A DNA stretch of 64,000 nucleotides from SIAQ01 sp964484265. Lineage in GTDB: Bacteria > Planctomycetota > Planctomycetia > Gemmatales > Gemmataceae. Below the pieces are notes generated by a model that saw only the letters and a list, made by a program, of their open reading frames with translations, was not told where the DNA came from and searched no databases. The DNA lies in contig CAZAFH010000008.1 in assembly GCA_964484265.1 (NCBI GenBank), forward strand, positions 1 to 64,000. The letters run 5' to 3'. The position numbers were made by a program, and so were the translations under genes. Positions 1-9,096 of the stretch are shown here, one piece after another; position 1 is the first letter of the stretch, and every line of letters begins with the position of its first letter.

Positions 1-75
1 CCCATTTTTGGTGAAAATCCCTGATTTTCTTTACCAACATCGTGTAGGACGACCCAAAAAAAGATTTTTGCGGAA

Positions 76-1707
76 CTATTCGCCCTTGGCATTCCTGATT
101 TTTGCGAGAAATTCCAGGACACTCAAGCGCATCTGTAGGCGAAGCGTCAGATTGGCGCCGCCGGTGAGGCTGGCGCGGAGCCGACTGGATTCTCCAGGCG
201 GAGCGAGTTTGCTTGCCAGCTTGCGCTGCTCCTCGGACTGTGCGATGAGCGGCGCCATGCGGGCGACATCGAAATCGAAGACGAGCGGCACGCTGGCCGC
301 AGGCGTCTTGTTGGCCAGGGCCGACTTGATCGCCGCCAGCGCGTCGTTGCCAAGTGCGAAGAACGCTGCGTCATCGCGGAACGCGATGTGAAGCTGATTG
401 TCTCCGACAACATCATCCAGCAATTTCGCCAGGCTGGGAGTCTTGGGCACTTCCAGGCGATGAACTGGCGTCGTTCCGACCTTGTCGATATTCAGCTTGA
501 ACTTTTCGCGCTGCTCGGCCGGGATATCGTTGATCGCGTCCTTGAGCAGGTCGTGCAGGGCGGAGCCGAGTTTCTCGCCGTCCGTCAGTTTCATCGCGCC
601 GAGAAATGTGTATTTGTCCTTTTTCGGACTGAGTCCCACGGCTGCGATCTGATATTCCCCGGCCTTCGCGGATGGCAGGATCGCCTTGAAGAGCAGGTCG
701 GCCTGCTTTTTTTTCTGAGGATTCTGAATGCCGTCGAGGCTCTTCTCGACCGCTTCGTCGATGACCGAGCCTAGGGCTTTCGTCAGCGCTTCGGAGAACG
801 CGAGATGCACCGAGCCGTGAAAAGCCGAGTCGTTTCCCGCCAGCCCGGCGAGCGGGCTTTTTAACTTTCCGATACCGTCCACCATTTTCGCGAATTCCGA
901 TCCGGAAACGGGCGTGATTCGGGCCTGGACGGCGAGTTCCTTGGTCTTTTCGTCGATTTCGAGCTCGAACGAGATATCCTTGGCCTCGCGGATGACGCTG
1001 CTGCCGATCCGATTGGCATCGCGAAGCAGGGCGATGCGGAACTGCTCCTGGGCCTTGGTCTCGTTGGCGCCTGCCTGTTTCTGGGCGGCGATGATCGCGT
1101 CTTCGAGTTGGGCGATGGCGATAAGCTTTATCTCTTTGGGAATCTGATCGACGTGAGCAACCAGGGCGATGGTCGCATTGCCGCCGATGGAGAGAGCGGA
1201 ATTTGGGTCGAGCAGGTTGTTGTCACGAATGCTCGCCGTCGTCACGGAGGTGATGAACAGGTATTTGTGAGCGAACCGAAAATAGACGTCCACGTTCTTG
1301 TTCGTCTTGTAGGTGTAGATGTCGTCCTTGTCTTTTGCGACTTGAACGCCCAGATTCTCGAGCAGCTTCAAAAAAGTATTTTGGTCCGTCATCGGCACGA
1401 GCAGGGCGCCGTTGATCTCGTCAATGGCCTTGCCGAACCGGACGTAGGCGCCGAATGGCCGGGCGGGATCGATGCCTTCGAGCCCCTTGGCGCCGATCTT
1501 GCTCTTCACCAGTCCTTCGATCTGCGTGGCGACATCCTCCTGGCCTACCAGCTTTACCACAAGTCCCAGGTTATTCAGCAAGGAATCCAGCGACTTGACG
1601 CGCACCACCATCGCCGGCGTGGTTACGGGCTTTTCGCCGGCACGAACTGAAGAGCGGGGAAACAGACTCGCAGTGAGCAAGGTGAGAAGTATTACAAATC
1701 GCTGCAT
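76..1707 (-). CDS. secreted protein of unknown function (543 aa)
   Basis: The protein begins with a clear Sec signal (a hydrophobic stretch at residues 4-16, then a VRAGEKP-like cleavage region), so it should be exported. The mature part is mixed alpha/beta with many charged residues and no CxxCH, HxH or protease motif that I can see. It repeats phrases of the kind 'FGAYVRFG' and 'LLVPMTD' that recall planctomycete proteins of the DUF3352 type, but I could not assign a family. The start ATG has GGAG just upstream. It is divergent from the beta-barrel gene, across about 300 bp. Role unknown. Confidence 0.8.
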   Translation of the reverse strand: MQRFVILLTLLTASLFPRSSVRAGEKPVTTPAMVVRVKSLDSLLNNLGLVVKLVGQEDVATQIEGLVKSKIGAKGLEGIDPARPFGAYVRFGKAIDEINGALLVPMTDQNTFLKLLENLGVQVAKDKDDIYTYKTNKNVDVYFRFAHKYLFITSVTTASIRDNNLLDPNSALSIGGNATIALVAHVDQIPKEIKLIAIAQLEDAIIAAQKQAGANETKAQEQFRIALLRDANRIGSSVIREAKDISFELEIDEKTKELAVQARITPVSGSEFAKMVDGIGKLKSPLAGLAGNDSAFHGSVHLAFSEALTKALGSVIDEAVEKSLDGIQNPQKKKQADLLFKAILPSAKAGEYQIAAVGLSPKKDKYTFLGAMKLTDGEKLGSALHDLLKDAINDIPAEQREKFKLNIDKVGTTPVHRLEVPKTPSLAKLLDDVVGDNQLHIAFRDDAAFFALGNDALAAIKSALANKTPAASVPLVFDFDVARMAPLIAQSEEQRKLASKLAPPGESSRLRASLTGGANLTLRLQMRLSVLEFLAKIRNAKGE

Positions 1708-2014
1708 CGAAGGGACTCCGTGGGAAAAATCGCATGGTTTTCGTAAACCAGGTAATCCTGAGCGTTGATTGACGTAGTTCTACTTAGATTACCGAGATTT
1801 GTATCGAGAGTTTCAATTCAGCCTATCTGTGCTGCATGGTGAGAGGCGCAAGCTTTAGCGAAACCAATTTGTTTTGCGAATTCGACCGTCCGACTGTGAG
1901 GATTAGTGCGGTTGTATCAATAAGTTCAAGGTTGCCGATTGTAACGCCGATGAAGAACAATGATGGATTGTTCGGGAATCAAGCCGGGCCGAAAATTGGG
2001 TGGGAGAGTCAATC
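1708..2014. other. divergent intergenic region without a gene
   Basis: About 307 bp lie between two divergently transcribed secreted-protein genes. I see no open frame with plausible coding character, no tRNA and no strong hairpin. It presumably holds both promoters, but I could not pick out convincing -35/-10 pairs. Confidence 0.6.
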
Positions 2015-3649
2015 ATGCGAAGCAGGTGGAAGAAGCTGTGCCTGTGGGCCGCCAGCGTACTGAGCCTGACGCTCGCCGTGGGTCCAGTCCGGGCGCAATT
2101 CGGTTCGCTTCCGCCTCCTGCCGCCGAGCCAGGTCCTGGCCCGACGGAACCGCCCTTTTCGATGCGAGATGACGGTCGGCCCAATGCGTTTACGAACCTG
2201 ATGGACGTGCGGACGAAGAACAGCGAGCCGTATCTGCCAACCTTTATCCGAAGAGGCGTGGATCGGATTCGGCCGGGCCTAATCTTCCCGGTGCTGACGC
2301 CGGCGCGGGCGGCGGAATTTCCCAACCCCGCTCAGGAGTCGAACGAACCGGTGTCGCCGTTCATGACGCGTGAGGAAGGCGTGTCGAATGCGTTCACGGA
2401 GTTGCGCGATCCGCGCTGGCGCGGCCCGATCTCGAACGCGATTGGCGGGACGCGATTGCTCTTTACCGAATTATTCAATCCGCCGCCGCAGGTTTTCAAT
2501 ACCCACATCGTGAATATTCGCGGTGAGGCGATCTTTTGGCGCGTTCCGAACGGTCCGATCGCAGTGCCGACAGTCACGACGACGGCAACGCCGACGCTCG
2601 CCAATCGCGGGCAACTTGGCGATCCCAATACCGTCATTCTGCTGGGAGCGGGAAATGTCATCGACTACGGCGTAATTCCGGGCTATCGGCTGAGCGCTGA
2701 TGTAACGACTCTGTATACCCCTCCGATTCAAGTATCTGGATTTTCGCTTCAGCGAACCACGACGCTCTTTTCCGCGGGTTCGTTGACGAATCCGACGCAA
2801 ACCCTGGCCGTTCCGTATCAAGATGTGGATCCGCGATTCATCATCCCTGGCACACAAACCGGACTCGAAACCGCTCAGTTGATATCGATCCCGATCGGCA
2901 ATGCCATCGGCGCTCAGGGCGGCACGATCGCCGTTACGTCGAGTATGTCGCTTTGGGGAATTGACGGCGACGTGTTTTTCCCTCTTGGCGAATCCGATGT
3001 CCTGGGGCTGCGCGTGTCGCTTGGCTACAAGCATCTATCATTCCGAGAGAATCTACAGGTCAATACGTCCTCGGGCGGCCTCGTAGGCGGGACCCAGTTC
3101 AACGGCTTCCGCATGCCCAACGGAATCTTTTTTAACACCACCAATGACACTTTTGAGACCACCAATAGCCTGGACGCTGGCACCATCGGCCTGCGCGGCG
3201 CGCTCGGTCGAGAACGCTGGTCGCTGATCGCGGATACCAAGTTCGGCATCGGCCCGTCCAAACATACGCTCAACATCGAGGGAATCACCACGCTCATTCC
3301 CACGGCAGGGGGAGCGTCGCAAACTTCCAATGGAGGCCTCTTCGCCCTATCAACGAATTCCGGCTTCCAGTCGATCACGGCGCTCTCGCTAACCTTCGAG
3401 GCCTCGCTGGCGCTGAGTTATCAGGTCAATCAGGCAATTCGTTTGTACGGCGGCTTCAACTACATGTGGTGGAACTTCGTGGCCCGGCCTGGCGATTTCG
3501 TCAACCATCTGCTCGATGCACGGCAAATTCCGACGTCGGGATCCTACCAGACCGGACTCAATTACAACGGCCCGGCACCCGTAACCAGCGTCACGATTCG
3601 CGATCTCTCGGTATACGGATTGTTCGTTGGCATGGAAATTGGGTTCTGA
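2015..3649 (+). CDS. BBP7 family outer-membrane beta-barrel protein
   Basis: The start is ATG at 2015, with GGGAGAG upstream and a signal peptide (basic n-region, LCLWAASVLSLTLA, then VRAQF); a GTG 15 bp earlier is in frame but poorer. The body is rich in alternating polar/hydrophobic beta strands, with GGFNYMWWNF near the end and a C-terminal strand closing on ...FVGMEIGF, as outer-membrane barrels do. The block around residues 170-200 (RGEAIFWRVPNGPIAVP, then a TTT-rich stretch and NVIDYGVIPGYR) matches the layout I know for BBP7 proteins, a planctomycete-specific outer-membrane family of unknown substrate. It is probably monocistronic. The barrel assignment is good; function is unknown. 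Confidence 0.85.
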   Translation: MRSRWKKLCLWAASVLSLTLAVGPVRAQFGSLPPPAAEPGPGPTEPPFSMRDDGRPNAFTNLMDVRTKNSEPYLPTFIRRGVDRIRPGLIFPVLTPARAAEFPNPAQESNEPVSPFMTREEGVSNAFTELRDPRWRGPISNAIGGTRLLFTELFNPPPQVFNTHIVNIRGEAIFWRVPNGPIAVPTVTTTATPTLANRGQLGDPNTVILLGAGNVIDYGVIPGYRLSADVTTLYTPPIQVSGFSLQRTTTLFSAGSLTNPTQTLAVPYQDVDPRFIIPGTQTGLETAQLISIPIGNAIGAQGGTIAVTSSMSLWGIDGDVFFPLGESDVLGLRVSLGYKHLSFRENLQVNTSSGGLVGGTQFNGFRMPNGIFFNTTNDTFETTNSLDAGTIGLRGALGRERWSLIADTKFGIGPSKHTLNIEGITTLIPTAGGASQTSNGGLFALSTNSGFQSITALSLTFEASLALSYQVNQAIRLYGGFNYMWWNFVARPGDFVNHLLDARQIPTSGSYQTGLNYNGPAPVTSVTIRDLSVYGLFVGMEIGF

Positions 3650-3752
3650 TGGAGATGCCTCGATCGGTGCCGTGAGTTGATTTTTTCGTCGGACAGCCCA
3701 ATTTTTTTACCTGCGAAAGAAAAGGTGCTTGGCAGAATAATGAATCCTTCCT

Positions 3753-3786
3753 GGAGCACCGAAGGTGCGCAAAGACAATAGCCCAG
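3753..3786 (+). repeat. left inverted repeat of the IS110-type element
   Basis: This 34-nt sequence starts GGAGCACCGAAGGTGCGC and ends in GCCCAG. It is the reverse complement of 5235-5267 apart from one extra A. Confidence 0.85.
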
Positions 3787-3834
3787 TTGGCTATAAGTGG
3801 ATTGACAAAGGGGATGCCTCGAAAGTGGAATAGT

Positions 3835-3854
3835 GGTGTTCGGTAACGAATACC
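3835..3854 (+). promoter_or_regulatory. hairpin before the transposase ribosome-binding site
   Basis: GGTGTTCG (3835-3842), loop GTAA, CGAATACC (3847-3854) form an 8-bp stem with one G-T pair and a GNRA-type loop. It lies about 10 bases before the AGGAGG ribosome-binding site of the transposase. It could belong to a non-coding bridge RNA or limit translation; this is inference. Confidence 0.45.
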
Positions 3855-3879
3855 GGTCCACGTACAGGAGGTCATCCCC

Positions 3880-5166
3880 ATGAAGAGCAAAGCATATCGG
3901 GCGGTGAATGTCAAGGGTGTTGATGTGGCGAGTTGGATGAAAGGACGCGACGAGGCCCTGGTCCATGTTGGGTTGGATGTCGGCAAGGAGTCGGTCCTCT
4001 GCGTTGTGCGGTGGGGCATGCATGATTTCGATCGGCCCTGGCACGCTGACAATCCGTCGGAGTGCGGCTTACTCGCCGGCAAGCTTGCCGAAGTTGCACG
4101 CGGACGACGCTTGATCGTCGCCATGGAGCCGACCGGGACCTATGGCGATGCGCTCAGGCAAGCGTTGCAGACGGCGGGCCTTGAGGTGCAGCGCGTCAGT
4201 CCGAAGCAGGCGTCGGACTTCGCGGAAGTATTCGATGGCGTTCCCTCGCAACACGACGGCAAAGACGCGGCGGTCATCGCCGAGTTGGCGGCGCAGGAAC
4301 GCAGTTGGGCCTGGCCGATGACGACGCCGACCGAGACCGAGCAGGAGCTGGCGTACCAAGTCGAATGGATGGACGGGCAGCGTCGGCAAATGATGCTGTT
4401 TTGCGGCCGCGTCGAGGCGCTCTTGAGTCGGCATTGGCCTGAGGCGACGCGCGTTTTGCCGATCGGTTCGGCGACGCTGCTTCGGTGTCTGACGGAGTAC
4501 GGTGGGCCGCGCGAGTTGGCGGCGGCGCCCGATGCCCTGACGCACGTGCGTCGTTTTGGCCGCGGGTATTTGTCGGCCGAGAAGGCGCAGCAGTTGGTGG
4601 ACAGCGCCCGGCAGACGGCGGGGGTGACGATGGGCCGCTGGGACGAAGAACGGCTGCGTCGTTACGCCAAGGTGATTCGGGACTGCAAAGCGGAAACGCG
4701 AACGGCACGACGGCGCTTGCGTGAGTTGACGCGTAATCATGCGTCGATCGGCGCGATGGCGCAAGTGGTGGGGACGGCGACGGCGTGTGTGTTGTGGGTT
4801 GAGCTGGGCGATCCGAAAGGTTATCATTGCGGCGAGGCGTATCGCAAGGCGATGGGGTTGAATCTGGCGGAGCGTTCGAGCGGCAAGTGGCAAGGCAGGT
4901 TGAAGATCAGCAAACGGGGTTCGTCGCAGGTGCGGCGATGGTTGTACTTGGCAGCGTTACGCTGGGTGAAGGACGAGCCGGTGCGCAGTTGGTATGTGCG
5001 TCAGAAGGCGGCGCGGCGAGGCGAAGGCAAGGCGGCGCTGATCGGGGTGATGCGCAAGCTGGCGTTGGCGTTGTACCAGGTCGGGGGCCGCGGCGTGAAG
5101 TTCGACAAGGCGATGCTGTATCCTGGCCAGCAGCCGGCGGCGTCGTCGAGCGTAGGGAGTAAGTGA
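3880..5166 (+). CDS. IS110 family transposase (DEDD recombinase)
   Basis: The 428-residue length is typical of the family. The N-terminal RuvC-like DEDD domain shows D33 (HVGLDVG), E83 (AMEPTG), and D126 and D129 (DGKDAA). The C-terminal Transposase_20 domain includes VGTATA, GLNLAERSSGKWQG and the serine-bearing ISKRGSSQVRRW, the region supplying the catalytic Ser in IS110 enzymes. AGGAGG sits 8 bases before the ATG. All motifs are intact, so the element looks potentially active. Known members are guided by a bridge RNA encoded in the element's non-coding end. It lies between the beta-barrel and the protease genes and interrupts neither visibly. Confidence 0.95.
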   Translation: MKSKAYRAVNVKGVDVASWMKGRDEALVHVGLDVGKESVLCVVRWGMHDFDRPWHADNPSECGLLAGKLAEVARGRRLIVAMEPTGTYGDALRQALQTAGLEVQRVSPKQASDFAEVFDGVPSQHDGKDAAVIAELAAQERSWAWPMTTPTETEQELAYQVEWMDGQRRQMMLFCGRVEALLSRHWPEATRVLPIGSATLLRCLTEYGGPRELAAAPDALTHVRRFGRGYLSAEKAQQLVDSARQTAGVTMGRWDEERLRRYAKVIRDCKAETRTARRRLRELTRNHASIGAMAQVVGTATACVLWVELGDPKGYHCGEAYRKAMGLNLAERSSGKWQGRLKISKRGSSQVRRWLYLAALRWVKDEPVRSWYVRQKAARRGEGKAALIGVMRKLALALYQVGGRGVKFDKAMLYPGQQPAASSSVGSK

Positions 5167-5234
5167 AATATCGTATCTGAACAATCACGTACGCGAACGA
5201 AAGGAGTGAACCTCGACGAAGCCATCAGCGACGC

Positions 5235-5267
5235 CTGGGCTATTGTCTTGCGCACCTTCGGTGCTCC
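5235..5267 (+). repeat. right inverted repeat of the IS110-type element
   Basis: This 33-nt sequence starts CTGGGCTATTGTC and ends GGTGCTCC. It is the reverse complement of the left arm with one base missing. Confidence 0.85.
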
Positions 5268-5349
5268 CCCCGAAAGAACTCGACATCGGCCGTTTCGCGC
5301 GCTTCGCCACTAGGCCATTTTGAAAAGTGTCTCTGTCCAATTAGGGATT

Positions 5350-7029
5350 TTACCCCGGAAATTTCGTCAGTGTCGACGTCGGATCGACGGTATTGTCATT
5401 TCTAAAAATATTCGGAACAGGGAATCCGCCGACGTTGTCGTTGTTCAGCACCTTGGTATAGGGTGAGATGACCTTGGGCATTCCCCCCGAAACACTCCAC
5501 GCGGAGTTGGTCAGCGGATTTACCATCTGGAATCGCGTGTTGTTGTGCGTCAGGTTGCGCAATGCCGTCACCGCAGTCGCTTTGTTGTACATCTGGTAGC
5601 GAAAGGTGGGATTCGCGTTTCCGACGACATATCCGACGCTCGTTTGCGGATCGAGCACCATCGCCAGGAGCCCAGCGACATGGGCGGCTGCGAAGGACGT
5701 GCCGACGGCGTTAATCGCGGTGGCCCCGTTTACGTTCTCGAGCAGGGTGCTGTAACGATTGAGCGGATTTGCAGTCGTCGATCTGATGATGGACGCCGCC
5801 GTGGCTCCCTCGCCGCCTGGTGCGACGAAATCGAAGTTTCCGGTGTTGTTATAGCCCGCAAGAGTTTCGTCAGGCGCGGCTTTACCGCTTTCGCACGATC
5901 CATCGATGTCCACCATCGCGCCGACGACTATCGCTTGGCCTGCCGATGCGGGTGATACCGTATTGAACGCAACCCCGGCATTGCCCGCGGCCGCCACCAT
6001 GAGCACACCCGAATTGCCCGCGAGGTCTACAAGTGCGTTCATATTCGCATCCTTGGCAGCCGTCTCGAATGCCATCAAACAGACCCGGATGTTGCCCGAG
6101 TTGGCGATCACAAACGTTAGCGCGTCGTATACATCCTGAGCCGTGCCGCCGAAGAGATCGCTATTATTTTTGCCCATCACTTTCAAGTTGTAAAGCGGAG
6201 CGCCCGGGTAGACTCCTACGACTCCGGCACCAGCTGTCTGATCGATCGCTCCAACGACCCCTGCAACATGCGTACCATGCCCTTCGGCGTCGCCTGGATT
6301 GTTGCCTGCGCCGCCGTTGACGAAATCCTGTTCGTATACGACGAATAGATCGGGGTGCGTCTTGTCGATGCCAGTATCCATGATGGCAACGGGAATCGTA
6401 GCGCCCGTCGAGGCGTTAATCGTAATGCGGCCTGTGATCAATGCCTGCACGCCGTTGTTGCGGTAAAAGCCATAGACGGTTGACGGCGCTCCGTAGATCG
6501 TTGTGGTCGCGCCTGAATCCTGACCCGGCGCCATGCCGTTGCAGAACACGCGCTGAATATTCGTGGGCACGGCCGAGGGATAGACATATTGCATTTGCTC
6601 GATTTGCTTGACGGCAGGATCCATCGCGAGGTTGTTCAGCGAGCCGTTGCCGACTTTGAGCGCGAAACCGTAAATGCCGAGCGTGTAAACCTTGCTCACG
6701 CTTCCGCCGACGAGAGACGCCAGGCGCTGTGCCTCGCCGTAGGGGTCTTTCACGGCTGGCGTGAAATTCACGAAATAAGAACCCGGCACGCGTGTGGGCC
6801 GCGGCTTGGCCTGCGAGACAGGAGTGGCGACGGCGCCTTTCGTCCCATTTCCGCGTGCGACGTGTGCTCGAGCCGAATTCGCCTGTTGCTCAATGCCGTC
6901 GGCAAATCGCTTCGCGGACGTGAACGCGACGAACGTCAGCGTGGACATCGTGCTGATGCTCGCGATGACGGCCATGACCTCAACGAGCGTCACGGCTGGA
7001 CGAGTCTGTTTCGACGATCGGCTCCGCAT
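5350..7029 (-). CDS. subtilisin-like (S8) serine protease with a type IV prepilin-like N-terminus
   Basis: From the ATG at 7029 (GGAG 8 bases upstream; a TTG at 7065 is poorer) the 559-residue protein opens with a basic stretch, then PA|VTLVEVMAVIAS: alanine at -1, glutamate at +5 and a hydrophobic helix, the layout of prepilin-peptidase substrates. About 70 residues later comes a region resembling an I9 propeptide, then the S8 domain with Asp218 (VAIMDTGIDKTHPDL), His251 (GHGTHVAG), oxyanion Asn350 (AAGNAG) and Ser445 (GTSFAAAHVAG). The triad is complete. The protein should be anchored in, or exported through, the inner membrane by the pilin route. It is divergent from the acyl-CoA ligase. 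The substrate is unknown. Confidence 0.9.
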   Translation of the reverse strand: MRSRSSKQTRPAVTLVEVMAVIASISTMSTLTFVAFTSAKRFADGIEQQANSARAHVARGNGTKGAVATPVSQAKPRPTRVPGSYFVNFTPAVKDPYGEAQRLASLVGGSVSKVYTLGIYGFALKVGNGSLNNLAMDPAVKQIEQMQYVYPSAVPTNIQRVFCNGMAPGQDSGATTTIYGAPSTVYGFYRNNGVQALITGRITINASTGATIPVAIMDTGIDKTHPDLFVVYEQDFVNGGAGNNPGDAEGHGTHVAGVVGAIDQTAGAGVVGVYPGAPLYNLKVMGKNNSDLFGGTAQDVYDALTFVIANSGNIRVCLMAFETAAKDANMNALVDLAGNSGVLMVAAAGNAGVAFNTVSPASAGQAIVVGAMVDIDGSCESGKAAPDETLAGYNNTGNFDFVAPGGEGATAASIIRSTTANPLNRYSTLLENVNGATAINAVGTSFAAAHVAGLLAMVLDPQTSVGYVVGNANPTFRYQMYNKATAVTALRNLTHNNTRFQMVNPLTNSAWSVSGGMPKVISPYTKVLNNDNVGGFPVPNIFRNDNTVDPTSTLTKFPG

Positions 7030-7236
7030 TGCATTCACTCCGAGACGCTTGTCCGATTCACCCAATCTGCGCGACCCCTATTCAAAGACTATCTTACCAG
7101 CATTAACGATTGAAATGCAAATTCGTTTCGTCGAAAAATCGCACGACGCACCACGAGCGATTCGACCAAGGCCGCAGAACCGGTATTTTCGGTATAGGAT
7201 AACTCCCGCGTAATGATTCCGCATCAGGAGTTCGCG

Positions 7237-8889
7237 ATGCTCAGTACGATGCAGCCATCTTCGCTCACGGTTCGCGCCATCTTCGAGCACGGCGAGCGAT
7301 TATTTGCCAATAGTGAAATAATCACATTCGACGGCCAAACTACGAAACACGCGACGTTCGCTCAGGTTGCTCGACGTGTTCGGCAGCTCGCGGCGGCGCT
7401 GCTTCGCCTGGGAGTAAAGCCGGGCGATCGCGTTGGTACGTTCTGCTGGAACTGCCAGGAGCACCTCGAAGCCTATTTTGCCGTTCCTTGTATCGGCGCG
7501 GTGTTGCATACGCTCAACATACGGCTATTTCCAGAGCAAATCGCTTACGTCATCAATCATGCGGAAGATTCGGTTCTGATCGTCGATGCTTCGCTGCTCT
7601 CGATTCTGGAGCCGATTCTGCCGCAGTTGGAGACCGTTCGCCAACTTCTCATTGTAGGCGAGACTTCCGCCGTGTTTCCGATCGCTTCGACGAAGTACGA
7701 GGACGCACTGGCAGGCGAAGATCCCAAACAAGCGTTCGAAGAAATCGACGAATCGACGGCGGCGGCGATGTGCTACACCAGCGGGACGACAGGCCACCCG
7801 AAAGGCGTCGTGTACAGCCATCGTTCGATCTGGCTGCATTCGCAGGCGATCGCCTTGCCGTCGTGTTTTGGGTTGACGGAACACGATCGTGCCCTGGTGT
7901 CGCCGTCGATGTTCCACGCCAACGCCTGGGGTATTCCGCATGCCGGGTGGTTTGTCGGAGCGGATTTGATTTTTCCCAACCGATTCCTGCAGGCGGAACC
8001 GTTATCTCGGTTGATTGCCATGGAAAGGCCTACGTTCGCCGGCGCCGTGCCAGCCGTCTGGAACGATCTCGTGCGTCATGCGGAGACGCATCCCGTCGAT
8101 CTTTCATCGTTTCGGCTCGCGATCAGCGGTGGATCGGCCGTGCCTCGCAGTCTCATCGAAAAGTTGCAGCATCGCCACGGCGTGCGTCTCGTGCAAATCT
8201 GGGGCATGACTGAAACCGGACCACTGGCGGCCCTTTCGCATCCTCCCGCCGGCAGCCCTCCGGAAGAAGACATTGCCTGGCGCTCCAAAACAGGCCGGGT
8301 GCTGCAGGGAATCGAACTGCGCCTCGCCGACGGCGACACGATCGTCCCCTGGGATGGCGAATCGGTCGGTGAAATCGAAGTGCGCGGCCCGTGGGTCACC
8401 GCGGCCTATCACAAAGACCCCGCTGCCGACAAATTCCACGACGGTTGGCTGCGAACCGGCGACGTCGGGACCGTCGATCCGCTCGGCTTCATTCAGATAA
8501 CCGATCGCTCCAAGGACGTCATCAAGAGCGGCGGCGAATGGATCTCGTCGGTCGAACTCGAGAATCACCTGATGGCACATCCCGACGTCATCGAAGCCGC
8601 CGTCGTCGCCGTGCCCGACGCACGCTGGGATGAACGTCCGCTCGCTTGCGTGGTTCTGAAGCAGGGCAGCAAGGGCGACTTCAACGAACTGCGTGCCTTC
8701 CTGGCTGAGCGCGTCGTCCGCTGGTGGCTGCCGGAGAGGTGGACGATCATTCCGGAGGTTCCGAAAACAAGCGTCGGCAAGTTCGACAAGAAGGTTCTGC
8801 GCGAGCAATATGCGAACGGCGAACTCGCATGCCGTTTAGCGCTCGGAGAATCCCTCGCCGAGGACTCGGCTCAATCGAAAATTAATTAA
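7237..8889 (+). CDS. fatty-acid--CoA ligase (AMP-binding, AlkK/FadD-like)
   Basis: It activates a carboxylic acid, probably a medium- or long-chain fatty acid, to its acyl-CoA via an acyl-AMP. The A3 motif is CYTSGTTGHPKGVV at residues 179-192. WGMTETGP (A5), GWLRTGDVG (A7), the hinge TDRSKDVIKSGGEWIS and the C-terminal PKTSVGKFDKKVLR (A10 with its catalytic Lys) all follow in order. The 550-residue length is normal. I chose ATG 7237 because AGGAG lies 7 bases before it; an ATG at 7213 has no such site. The pattern best fits the cytosolic AlkK-like branch. The chain-length preference cannot be read from sequence. Confidence 0.9.
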   Translation: MLSTMQPSSLTVRAIFEHGERLFANSEIITFDGQTTKHATFAQVARRVRQLAAALLRLGVKPGDRVGTFCWNCQEHLEAYFAVPCIGAVLHTLNIRLFPEQIAYVINHAEDSVLIVDASLLSILEPILPQLETVRQLLIVGETSAVFPIASTKYEDALAGEDPKQAFEEIDESTAAAMCYTSGTTGHPKGVVYSHRSIWLHSQAIALPSCFGLTEHDRALVSPSMFHANAWGIPHAGWFVGADLIFPNRFLQAEPLSRLIAMERPTFAGAVPAVWNDLVRHAETHPVDLSSFRLAISGGSAVPRSLIEKLQHRHGVRLVQIWGMTETGPLAALSHPPAGSPPEEDIAWRSKTGRVLQGIELRLADGDTIVPWDGESVGEIEVRGPWVTAAYHKDPAADKFHDGWLRTGDVGTVDPLGFIQITDRSKDVIKSGGEWISSVELENHLMAHPDVIEAAVVAVPDARWDERPLACVVLKQGSKGDFNELRAFLAERVVRWWLPERWTIIPEVPKTSVGKFDKKVLREQYANGELACRLALGESLAEDSAQSKIN

Positions 8890-8912
8890 ACGCGTGCCAG
8901 AGCCGCAACCAC

Positions 8913-9088
8913 AAAAAAGACAAACCACGGATAACACCGTTGACACGGATAAATGCGGGAAAGAGTGGGAGAGTATTTGATATGGCCGAAATAATTCACC
9001 AATCCAATCCGTGGCATTTCTCTCGCACTGCATATTTCCGTCTGTATTTATCCGTGTCGTCGGTGTTATCCGTGGATTGTCTTTTTTT
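8913..9088. repeat. inverted repeat of the CCACGGATAACAC type
   Basis: The arms are 8913-8953 and 9047-9088, about 41 bp each, reading AAAAAAGACAAACCACGGAT... and its near-exact reverse complement with a few mismatches, separated by about 93 bp. It sits between two convergent genes, with the A/T runs outermost. It could fold as a bidirectional terminator or be a degenerate non-autonomous element. Confidence 0.75.
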
Positions 9089-9096
9089 CTTTTTGC

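Larger units (their letters stand above)
3753..5267 (+). mobile_element. complete IS110-family insertion sequence bounded by long inverted repeats
   Basis: The element holds one transposase gene. It is bounded by near-perfect inverted repeats: left 3753-3786 (34 nt, starting GGAGCACCGAAGGTGC) and right 5235-5267 (33 nt). The two differ only by one A in an A run. Each arm contains a small palindrome, GCACC-GAA-GGTGC. No target duplication is evident, as expected for IS110. The true termini may lie a few bases outside the repeats. Non-coding ends of about 125 bp (left) and 70 bp (right, inside the repeat) could carry the bridge RNA known in this family. Confidence 0.85.
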
